Program-made: the position numbers and the translations under genes
In this document: piece after piece, positions 21,930 to 33,200 of the stretch
Layout of the letters: each line of letters begins with the position of its first letter
How positions within the stretch are numbered: position 1 is the first letter of the stretch
Notes under the pieces: generated by a model
Seen by the model: the letters and a program-made list of their open reading frames with translations, nothing else
Database searches by the model: none
What the model was told of the DNA's origin: nothing
Source of the DNA: Tubiluchus corallicola
Lineage: Eukaryota; Priapulida; Priapulimorpha; Priapulimorphida; Tubiluchidae
Direction of reading: 5' to 3'
DNA length: 42,500 bases
Assembly (NCBI GenBank): GCA_030141605.1
Contig: JAQGDQ010001167.1
Location: 1-42,500, forward strand

Positions 21930-22165
21930 TTAAACCAACGCAAAGCTTCAGGCCTGCTTACAGGCCCATTCAACCAACGCAAAGTTTCAGGCCTGCTTAT
22001 GGGCCTATTCAACCAACGCAGAACTTCAGGCCTATTCAACCAACGCAAAGCTTCTTCAGGCCTGCTTAGGCCTACTCAACCAACGCAAAACTGTAGGCCT
22101 ACTTATAGGCCTATTCGACCAACGCAAACCTTCAGGCCTGCTTATGGGCCTTAGGTTTAGGCCTG
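21930..22165 (+). repeat. ~39-bp minisatellite, about 5-6 degenerate copies
   Basis: Units contain CAACCAACGCAAAGCTTCAG and GCCTGCTTAnnGGCC, with deletions between copies. AGGCCTGCTTAxxGGCCT also makes small inverted repeats. Confidence 0.9.
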
Positions 22166-22790
22166 TAAGCGGCTCTGAGTTTGTTTAACAGTAACCCAAA
22201 TTGTCCTAAGCGATAGTGGGGCTGAAATTTAAATAAGCACTGCAATAGTAATGATAATAAAAGTAATTCTCTGTCAGACAAATTTTGAAGGTTGAACTTG
22301 CACAGTTTTAGCGGGTTACTATGTTTTAAGCTTACAATTTCTATTCAACTGCATTTAGAAAGCTGTATGGCATATACCTATTACTGTCATTCTACCAAAG
22401 CACAGCAACGAGCTCGCACCGATTGCAGTAGCCCTGAGCGTCATCTAATAAGTGGAGTGAAGTAGGTAAGAAAATGATATCTAGGGCTTAAAACAAAAAG
22501 ATGATGACTACGTCAAATATTTAACGGCTAGTGAACAAATGTATCGAATAATTGCTTTTTTTACATAAATATTATTATAATAAAATGACTTTAATATTAC
22601 TGTATCGTAAGCAGCGCACACTGCAGAAAATGTTTTTATAACGAGACTTATAGATTCTCAGAATAATTATGAAAAAGATTCAATTCCGCGTAACAAAAAT
22701 AAAAGCTACAAGATAAGACCTTTCAGACTGAAAATAATCCGTCCTGTAAAAATAATGCCACAATTGTCTTACTGTTTTCTATCGACATGT
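22166..22790. other. Unassigned intergenic DNA
   Basis: AT-rich unique sequence; no exon or repeat recognised. Confidence 0.4.
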
Positions 22791-23111
22791 AAATAAGCCT
22801 TTTCACAGTTTCCTTGTGCGCATGCGCAATTGCTGTTTGTCAAAGGTTAGGTACACCACAGTAAAGCGTCTTAACTACAACCGTCACGTGACATGTGGAG
22901 AAAGCAAAGCCATCTGCGGCGCCAGTTCAGTAACTTCAGTTGTATCTTCAGGAAAAAAGGTAGGGTTCTAGCTAACTGTTAAAATTGTTACTATTACAGT
23001 AGCTTGAGATGCGAGGCGTTGTCACGTGTACACAAATGCGCTGTCTGGTATACTTAAACTCTGACATTTTTACGATCGTCACCAATCGCTGGAACTGTGA
23101 AAAGGTCTATT
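22791..23111 (-). mobile_element. MITE family M1, copy c (inverted, shorter)
   Basis: Ends AATAAGCCTTTTCACAGTTT and ...GCTGGAACTGTGAAAAGGTC are the family inverted repeat. The interior is the reverse complement of copies a, b, d and e, for example CGTCACGTGACATGTGG and GTACACAAATGCG. It lacks part of the middle. Confidence 0.83.
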
Positions 23112-23400
23112 GATAACATAAGAACCTTTAACTGAATTGCAAATTCACTTAACCATTAATAGCTGCATAATAGCTATAGCTACAGAAACGTACAGTTATA
23201 TTTTGTAGTTGATTGATATCCTTGCATAAAAACTTCTTGCACTTTACTCAAAGAATTCATTTAGGCTTGGTGAGCTGAACAATGGAGGCACGAAAACCGA
23301 TGACGTCATTCGCGGAATTCAAAGCTGTTAGTTTATTTTGAAGACGACTTTTATAGTAACCTTGGTCTGCAGTACTGAGCAATTATAGACTATTAAACAC

Positions 23401-23406
23401 TTTATT
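23401..23406 (-). promoter_or_regulatory. Polyadenylation signal AATAAA overlapping the stop codon
   Basis: On the minus strand the stop codon TAA (23407-23405) is followed immediately by TAAAG, so the hexamer AATAAA starts inside the stop. If used, the 3' UTR would be only some 15-30 bases. This is sequence evidence only. Confidence 0.55.
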
Positions 23407-24251
23407 ACAACAGTTCTGAAGATTGGCTAATAGAGTCACAAGCTTTTGAGGAAAAACATAACGAAATCCTGCTGTGGCTTAGTTTTTTACTTGAGTTTTT
23501 TGCTGACGCTGTTACACATTCAGTTGTCACAGTGCCGGCGTCTTCGTCCACGTCCGCGCAATTAGTCCGGCGCCGCGTCAACCTTAGTCGGGCGAGCGCT
23601 TTTCTGATGTTATAAAACAGGCCGTGATAATGATATGTTTTGTGCGTGGTAACAATAAGGACTTTCTCATTAGGAATATTGTCGCTTGATGTTTCACCTG
23701 TCTTGTGGACAGCTGGGGGTTTATCGTCGCCACCACTGTCGCCGTGTTTGTGTGCCGGAGTAGCAAAGGCTGGATTCTGAAAGAGGAAAGTATTTTGCCT
23801 CTTTGTGTGTTTCAGTTTGTCCTCAGCAACCTGTTTTAGATTTTCGTCTTCAGTTTCTTCTATAGTGGTTCCATTATTGTTGTCCAGTTTATCTACTTTC
23901 CCTGGTAAGTCACGAAGAGGCACTTCACTCAGCTGAGACGGAAAGGAGAACTTCACATTTTCATTTGCGTTCAAAATGTCTGCCTCCGCACTACTTGTCA
24001 TGAAACCTTCCCCAGGGAGAGGAGAGTGAGTTGACGCCCCGGAATCGCTTTCGTCGTTCCCGTAAAATTCAACAGGTGCAATCTCGTCATGATTGCTGTG
24101 ATGCTGCGACATCAGTAGATCACCGGAGTAGTCAAGAATGCACACTTTGTTATCGGATTCGAACGTAAGTCGTCGACTTTCGTTAATTTCCCACACTGAA
24201 GATGCGGATCTGCGCGGAGTGATACATGGACTACTAGCTGTACTTTGAAGC
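23405..24251 (-). CDS. Cyclase-like gene, terminal exon: 282-codon C-terminal tail
   Basis: The acceptor TGTGTTCCAG| precedes it. The first base completes a Leu codon with the previous exon. The tail has no recognised domain. It is Ser/Asp/Glu/Asn-rich, beginning [20 protein letters not shown] and ending SISQSSELL. Near the C-terminus, [16 protein letters not shown] is a basic, Leu-periodic segment that could form an amphipathic (for example calmodulin-binding) helix; this is speculation. Mammalian sGC beta-1 ends shortly after the cyclase domain, so this extension is unusual. Stop TAA 23407-23405. Confidence 0.85.
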
Positions 24252-27200
24252 CTGGAACACATGAAGATACTGTCAATTTTTAGTTTAGCTTAAACTTTTT
24301 TAGTTTACAGTGAATTTACAAAACAGACAGCGTCTGATACAAGGTGCCTCAATTTTTCTAGTGCTGAGTGTTAATACAACAATAATGGACATCAATAAAA
24401 AACATCCAAATAATAACGAAAATTAATTCTTTTTAATTGATTTTGTTATATCTATTAATAATCATTTTAAGCTATAATTTCATTTATAATTCTATGCTCG
24501 TTAATTATTTTACGTCCTGATAATTGTATATGTTAATATTTCCAGATGCTTAAGATTTGAGATAAAATACCGAAAATTACCTTATAGAATTACGTTATAC
24601 ATGGATGGTTATTCAGTTTGCAGATGTGAATTTAGTGAAACATTTATAGTCAAAGCTGTGGTAAGTGGTGCATGCCTTCGCTATGCTTATGGCTGCATGT
24701 GGTCAGTATCAGTTAACAGTTATGCTATGTGACAAAGTGTTGATTAATTTTTAATTTGAAGCTTAAAATCATTTTCACGTATTACTGACTAATCCAGCTA
24801 TGCAAGTATAACATATGCATGCGCTACTAACTAACAACTGCTGCTACACAAGAATAATGCTTTAGATAAAATATTATAATTTAATTTACATTTACATTAT
24901 AGTTTAATTTACATAGCTCACAGTACTAATCTAAGTTGAGTTTTGTTATTAAATTAGTAGAAGGGTGGGTAGTCCAGGGTAGACTGGATGATCTTTCGGT
25001 TTTTTCGCCCCCCCCGCCTCTCTTAGTAGTCACATCATTTGTTAATGCTATGTTGATTATGTTATTGAGGCAAATGAATTATTCTGTATTCTGTGTTCTG
25101 TATTCTGCATATTGGTCTGTATATCAAGTCTTGTGGGAATTTGGTTGCTTGCAAGACGTACAGTAAGTTTACCATTGTATCATTTATAAACTAAATGATA
25201 TACTTCTGCCTGAAAACCTTAATATAGCTGCCTTAGGAACTAATGATCTGTTGGAGTTGTTATTATTCGGAAAAGATAAATTTAACTATGTTGCTAACTG
25301 CAAAATATTCCAATGTATACATGACTTTATATTACGTACTAAACGCTTCCAGTAGTTTCTATCTGATATAAAATGCATCAGTCTTAAATATTCGTACATT
25401 AATATTTTCTAACCGTCATTTTGTACTAATGTCTAATGTAATCTTGTAGTAAAACTTGTCAGCTTGTGTAGTTATAGTCTATTCTTACTGTAAATATTTT
25501 TGTAAATAGCGTATGAAGTCTGTTGTGGTGAGGATCCTAAATCATGTTGTTCAAACTGTCTGATCCAATCCTATAATAAATTATGTTTAAACTAAACTGA
25601 TATCACACCTGATTTGATAAAACAATTGACTCAATTACGATCAGCAGATTGTGATTAAAGTTACATGCACACCAGCATAAACACAACATTTTAATAACAA
25701 CAGCAATAATATAAATACATTTACAAAGTAAGTTAGCTGATTTATCACTAAACATTAAATTCTATTATATTGTAAAGCGACTGGTTGATTTAATAAGCTG
25801 CTATAATAACAAATGTATAATAAAGCAAGATGGCTGACTAGTTTTGAATTTTTCGAATATGTTTCTGTATAATATTACAGGATTACAATTTTGTAAGAGT
25901 TCAATGCTCGAGTTGGTCGTTCAATAATGCTGTTCTAGCTCTATTGTAATTTACACAATCGATGTAATAATTATTCACGGCAACGTGATAACGATTTACA
26001 CAAGTAATAATAAGAACTTTCTATAAAATCACGGCAACTACATTTGGGTTTTTATAAGTTTATAAGTTTATTTATTTCCACTCTGCATCCAACAGTTATA
26101 ATAAAAATACAGATAATTTCACTGAAGTAAATATAAATATAAATGCAATATTATCCAGAAGTTACAAAAGAGATTCTTATGCAGCATATACATGTGCAAA
26201 TTACATTACAGAGTAATTTTGATGCATACAGTTTGAGCCTAAAAGCATAGCTTGACAGGCCAAACTGTATGTGGAAATCTTAAAGAAGTGATTAATAATT
26301 GAAATAATATAATATATACATAAAAGTGGGGGGCGAGTGGTGAATGAAAGATGAAATAGAGCGAGAGTTAAGAAAAACTGTGATCATGATTATAAAGTGT
26401 TCAGTTACTTGTTGAGCATAGTCATTAATTTTTTAATGGTGCCCGCTGTCACGTGACATGACTGGGCCTAAATTACTTACAAAACTGCAGGCGGAATCTT
26501 AAGAGATTGTTGCTCTGATCGACTTCCGATAAGCCAATACGTCTTCATGTAACCTTTCCCCTAAAAATAAAAACTTATTCAAAACAAATTATGTTCATGT
26601 TTTCTTCTTCTAAAAGTTGTGCTTATAAAAATAAAATGGAGACGAAACACAAGAAGCTGTGCTTTGAGATCCGAAGTTGACATTTAAACTGAAATTAAGT
26701 AAGCAAAATCAAGGCTTCATTTGTATTTCTCATAGAACATTTTTACCGCGTGGTTTACACAAGCTGCAAATTTGAATCCTCACTGCTGAAACATATTCTT
26801 ATAGTGTGAACTAACACTACGTTGTTACTCAGTTTTCAATGTGAACCTGGCATAAGTTTCTTGGCGATTAAGGCGCATTTCACAGTGAGGACGCGAGGAA
26901 AAATGACGCACAGAATTGTTGTCAGAAAGTCAGAAAATGTTCTGAAATTTCCAATTTTTCTCGAAATCCGATGCAGCAAGAAAGTTCGTTTCACGGTGAA
27001 CCAGTCAGCTAAACATACCAAGTGCAATTAATAATGTTAGTCAATGTAATGTCAGACCTGTTTGTTTTTTAGTAAAGTTCTGCTAACCACTTCAAGATCT
27101 GAATATATACATGTATAAAGTAAATATATGCCTGCGTTTTCACGAATATAGCCATCGATGTTGCATTAATAAAACATAAAATCGTCAGTCTGTTAAAAGA

Positions 27201-30200
27201 GAGATTAAATCTTAGACTTTTATGCTAAAATGTGCTAATTGTTGTTCATTAAATAAGAAAGAAGTAATTGAGTTATTAAATTTAAGATTGAATTCTGCGA
27301 AGCTTCCTCAGGAAAATGGAATATACATTATTTCTAATTTCGCAAAATTCCTCACAAGGAGGACGCATAACTTCTAGCTGCCGTCCGAATTCCTCACGAG
27401 GAGGACGCATAGCTTCTAGCTGGCGGCCGAATTCCTCACGAGGAGGAGGCATAGCTTCTAGCTGCCGGCAGAATTCCTCACCAGGAGGACGCATAGCTCC
27501 TAGCTGCCGGCAGAATTCCTCACGAGGAGGACGCATAGCTTCTAGCTGGCGGCAGAATTCCTCACGAGAAACTGCTGCGCGTCCTCACTGTGTGTAATGG
27601 GGTTAAGCTTTAACTCACCTTTACTTTAATTGTACCTCTAAAATGAGTGAGAAACTCAGTTTGTTGTAAGTGTTTGTGGCACGGTTCTGTGATATGGATG
27701 CACCCAGGCTAAAGAATAACAGTAACAGTGTCAGTGGGTTATAATTTTAGAAGATGGTAACTCTTAGCACACTCACAAGGTAAGTTTTATGAAATATTAA
27801 ATGGTTTAGTAAATTTAGTTGGCCTGCTTTCATAGTACGCTCTTAGAAATGATGCCAAAAATACATAACGTTGTAATGCGTTTTTATTGTAGGAACTAAT
27901 CATTTTTAGTGAATTCATTTCATGTGCATTGTCTTTTGTATATAATTATGTAAATAACGATTCATCTTGCATATGTGTTAAACAGCGAGTCCTCTTGTAT
28001 GTTGTGTGTGTGTGTGTGTGTTGGTGTGTGCGTGTGTGTGTGTGCGCGCGCGTGCGTGTGCGCGTGTGTGTGTGTGTTTGCGTGCACTTTGTTTTATTGT
28101 AATTTCAGTAATTTTAGTCTGATGTTTTAATGTGTAGTCTTAATGTCTTACATATATTTTTTTTAGTTTATATGCATGTTTTATATGGATTTAAAGTCTG
28201 AAATAAAAATGTGAATAGAACTGAATTGAATTAAATAGAGTTATTGTGCAAGTAAAATGGAGTAAAACAAAGCTGAGACTTAATGCTGCTAGCATGCACT
28301 ATTATTTTCTACTTACCACACTATATGTTTGCATACGGGAAGCAGTGTTTACAGTATCTCCAAACAGACAGTACTGAGGCATTCGTTTACCCACTACACC
28401 TCCCACACAATGGCCACTGTGGATACCTACATAAATATTATGTTACATAAGATTAACATAAATATTCTACGTTTATCTTGGCTTGCAGCAAGTGAAATTT
28501 GCACTCAGTAAATCAATAAATCGGTCAGTCGGTTGATTGGTTGCCAACGTCGTTCAGGTATCCCTCTAGCTAGTCATTAAGTCAGTCAGTCAGTCAGTCA
28601 GTCAGTCAGTCAGTCAGTCAGTCAGTCAGTCAGTCAGTCAGTCAGTCAGTCAGTCAGTCAGTCAGTCAGTCAGTCAGTCAGTCAGTCAGTCAGTCAGTCA
28701 GTCAGTCAGTCAGTCAGTCAGTCAGTCAGTCAGTCAGTCAGTCAGTCAGTCAGTCAGTCAGTCAGTCAGTCAGTCAGTCAGTCAGTCAGTCAGTCAGTCA
28801 GTCAGTCAGTCAGTCAGTCAGTCAGTCAGTCAGTCAGTCAGTCAGTCAGTCAGTTAGTCAGTCAGTCAGTCAGTCAGTCAGTCAGTCAGTCAGTCAGTCA
28901 GTCAGTCAGTCAGTTAGTCAGTCAGTCGGTCGGTCAGTCAGTCAGTGAGCCAGTTAGTTAGTTAGTGAGTCAGTCAGTCAGTTATTTAGTGAGTCCATCA
29001 GTCAGTCAGTCAGCGGTTAGTCAGTCAGTTAAATAGTGAGTCAGTCGGTCAGTCAGTCAGTCGATCGGTCGGTCGGTCTGTCTGTCGGTCGGTCGGTCGG
29101 TCGGTCGGTCAGTCAGTCAGTCAGTGGTTAGTCAGTCAGTTAATTAGTGAGTCAGTCGTCAGTCAGTCAGTTAATTAGTGAGTCAGTCAGTCAATCAGTC
29201 AGTCAGTCAGTCAGTCAGTCAGTCAGTCAGTCAGTCAGTCAGTCAGTCAGTCAGTCAGTCAGTCAGTCAGTCAGTCAGTCAGTCAGTCAGTCAGTCAGTC
29301 AGTCAATCTGGCAGTGAGCTAACGAGCCAGCCGAGTAGTCAGTCAGGTAGCCAAGTAAAATGAGTCAGCTTCCCAGATAACAAGTCACCTGGCAAGTCGT
29401 CTGCCACCTTGCACACGTAGGTCCTAAAATTAGGATCTAAGGAAAATTTTCGTGAGGCTAAATCAGAAACAACATTCTGGAATACCTACCAAGTCTGAGC
29501 TTCAGTTTTTCTTGGTTATAAGGTTCTGGCATGTGGTCCATGGCTGAAAACATTTCTAGAGCCAGGCCAGCTATGATTTTGGCGTGATCTGGCGTCCTCT
29601 CTGGAGCACCGCTAGCGACCATGTACACAGCGTCGCCTAGTGTTTCCACCTTTATAAATGAAAGATAATTATATTTAACAATAAGCCTATTCACAGTTCC
29701 AGCGACTGAAGATGATCGTGAAAAGGTCAAAGGTTAAGCGTACCAAACAGTGCATTTGTGTTCAGTTGACAACGCCTCGCAGCCAATGGTATTGTAATAA
29801 TAACAGTTTTAACAGCTAGCTAGAACTTTACCTAGTTCATTTTTTCTTGTTCCCAAGCAAGATCCTGCAAGTAAATCACTCTACACACAGACTAATGCAT
29901 AATTAAGTAAAGTCCACGTAAAACAACTGAAGTTACTGAACTGGTGGGGCAGATGGCTTTACTTTACCCAATGTCACGTGACGGTTGTAGTTAAGACGCG
30001 TTGCTGTGGTACATTTAATCTTTGACCTAAAGCAACTGTTCGTGCGCACTACGAAACTGTGAAAAGGCTTATTGTATTCGACAGCAGTTTTGCTTAACAA
30101 CACGTTTAGTATGATTAATCATAATTTTTAAACTTAAAAATATAGTAAGGATGCCAACGTAACAATAGAAAAAAATTTTAGTTTAATAACAAAATACGAA

Positions 30201-33200
30201 ATTGAGTTTGACTCTTAGTTATATATTACCAGCTCAATGATTTCCAAGGCAATTTCGCTACTTCGTGTGTTTTCGGTAATTTCCGTTATCACTCGGGGCA
30301 CTAATACCTTCTGAAGATGTTTCTTTTTTGCGAAAACAGTTATAATCAGCTGATCAAGTTTCTAGCAGCAATATACAGAGTGTTCCCAACAAAACAGTGC
30401 TCAGAAATAGTGAAGAAATGAACATGGACTTCTACATCATGACGTCACGCTGACATCAAAATGACGTTAATTTCTACGTCATCCTCCAATTGTTTTGCCA
30501 TTGAACCTGGCATGACCACAATTACTGTCTTTTCTTCGTTGTAACATTGGTATGCTTATAGCAGTTGTTAGTGCATTGTTTCTTTTAAACAGCCCTGTAG
30601 CATGAAGCGGACCTCCCCGACCCCCGTCTGGATCCGCCTCTACTGTAGGTAACCCAGTTTGAAGCCTAATAATTTCTACCCACCGTCTCACATTAAATTT
30701 TGATCAAACCAAATGTGACCAATTTTAAGAAGCTTGGCGTATATTTAGACTAACGTCTCATAGATATGTGTGATCACGTGATGCAAACGTCAGCAATGAA
30801 TCCCACTCATTTATCGTACTACGCACGCATATTTATCGTTATAGAGTTACATTATGTTGATAGTGCGTCCCCTGTGAAGGTTATTATCCTGTACCGAAGA
30901 TAAATTACGCAGAAATATTTATGTTGTGCTGTTAGATGTCTTTAAGTGATGTCAGCCGACGTACCCGTATCATTTCTGCACAGAATGCCAAACAAGCGAA
31001 TGAACGAACGAACGAACAAACTCAACTAACAAACAGACAAACGAACGAACGAACGAACGAACGAACGAACGAACGAACGAACGAACGAACGAACGAACGA
31101 ACAAGCAAAGAAGTAAACAAACAACAAACAAAAAATTTCTGCATGACAATTTTTTGTCAGTTGCTCGTACAAAGATAGGCAGCTATAACTGCAGCTATAT
31201 AAGAAATGATAAAGCATTTAATTTAGCCACATTTTAGTCGTTTCAAAGATTTCAGCTCTTGTTACTTGTCCTAGAGACTTAGGTTTTCCTTCACATTAAT
31301 TTGCAATACTGATGATGATAACCGGAAATGGGTCACAAAGCTATATTCACTTCACTATATTGTCGAAACTGCTTTACTAGGTGTTTGGTATAATTTTGTA
31401 ATGCATTGTAGTATTGAAAACAATGCTTTATTATGTTTGTAGACTTACACGCAAGTCAATACCGTGATTAGTACAGTCACGTATTGGGGGGGGGGTATTT
31501 AGGGGTGCCCCACCTTCCTACCTTGCTATATTGAATGTATTGAGTTTTAATAAATGACCTCATTTTTGAACTAATTTCAATCTTGGTGCTTTTGCAGAGA
31601 ACTAGCCAGGTTCAGCCAATTTTGCCTCTAAGTCGGTTTTATGAACATTAGTTTACAAAAAATGCTTTAAAACTGATATCAGTTAAACTGATATAGTTTT
31701 ACCTTTTTTCTCGCTTTAACTGATAGTGAAGTGGAATACACTTCTGACATTAGAAGGCAGTGGAGGATCGTGTTATTATAGTTAGGCACTTTTTGGTGTT
31801 AAGCATCACTGGATAATTTATCTTCATCTTTTGTGTATGTAGTATGTAATGTTGTGGATATCGTGTAATTGTGGTGCATGCATTTTTATATGTTTGTTTT
31901 TTATTTTGTGCGTGTAAATTTGAATTTTTATTCCAAATAAAGCGTTAAATCAAATCAAATAAAATCTCGCCTAGAAATATTTCCTTAAAATCATTCTCAA
32001 TGACTGTTCTGATGTGCTCAACATGTACACGGTATAGGCAACAGAAATCAAAATGCTCCTATTAACCCTTTCAGTCCCAAATTATTTTTTAATAAGAAAA
32101 TTTTTCTTGGCTTGGTACTTTTGTTCAGTACGTCCATCTTGTTAATTATTATTTTCTACCTGTGCCCGTGTGCTAAATATATTCTGTATCCCACGGGATA
32201 CATAGGGATTCAATATAAGCATAAAATGTGCTTCATTTTGCAACTGCTGATCTGTACAAAGTCATCTCTAAAGTACTGTACCTTGCGCAGTTTTTTACGC
32301 TATGTAGATTTTCCTATTTGCCATTTTATCACCATTTTAGTCTATTGTTATTGGCTTAAATCAAAATAACTATTAACAAATCAAATAACTGTCAGTTTTA
32401 AAATTTTATTAATTTTAAAGGCAGAAAATATTCTCGTATCCCACGGGATACAACCGGTACGAAAGGGATAAAGCAAATGATACTTATTCTTACTCAAATA
32501 AAAAGCTCTGTTATTAAAATTTCACATTTTCTTGTTACAGTTGGTTAGGTAAAGATTGTTCAAAGTGTAATAAAATTTCTTGAAAACTAGACCCTAGTAA
32601 ATTTTATAGGCTCTTTCCTTTAAACGTTATTCGTCTGCAATTATAGCTACCATTTCTAATTTGAAAGATAAGACATTAAACAGTAACGAAAACGTAAGAT
32701 TCGGTTGGTTTAAGGGAAAGCAGGACGATTTTTCATGTACTACTCCATTTTCAAATCCAATAAAAAGTATGAATTTCACCACAATTAGTACTGCAAAAGC
32801 GTTTCTGATAATTAAATAATCGATTCAAAACTTGATTAACATGTGGCGAGCCTAACTATTGATGACATCACAAACGAACATAATTTTCAACAGCAAAAAT
32901 GAACATGGAATATGAGCGCATTGAGCGTGTTTGTGAAAGCGAAAATTGAAGTACAGTGCTACTGTAAGATATTCAGTGTGTTGTACTAAAACTAGGCAAG
33001 TTTTAAGATAAAAATTCAAATTTCAAATTTACTGCTGTGTTCCTACATGAGCTGTCGAACGTGTGTAGTTCGTCACAAACTAACATATTTGAAATGAGAG
33101 GCCAGCGCCTATGTGATGACCCTGATCCTGTATTTCCTCTAGGGGAATCAAAGAGGGGCATGCTGCGTTAGTTTTACATCTCATAACAGAAGGGAACTAG

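Noticed and set aside
26822-27031. 69-codon ORF
   Set aside because: It overlaps the inverted-repeat element and has no recognisable domain or splice context.
27282-27597. 14-residue repeat ORFs on both strands
   Set aside because: 42-bp minisatellite translation, located between two cyclase exons.
29178-29363. Ser-Gln-Ser-Val repeat protein
   Set aside because: Translation of the CAGT tetranucleotide tract.
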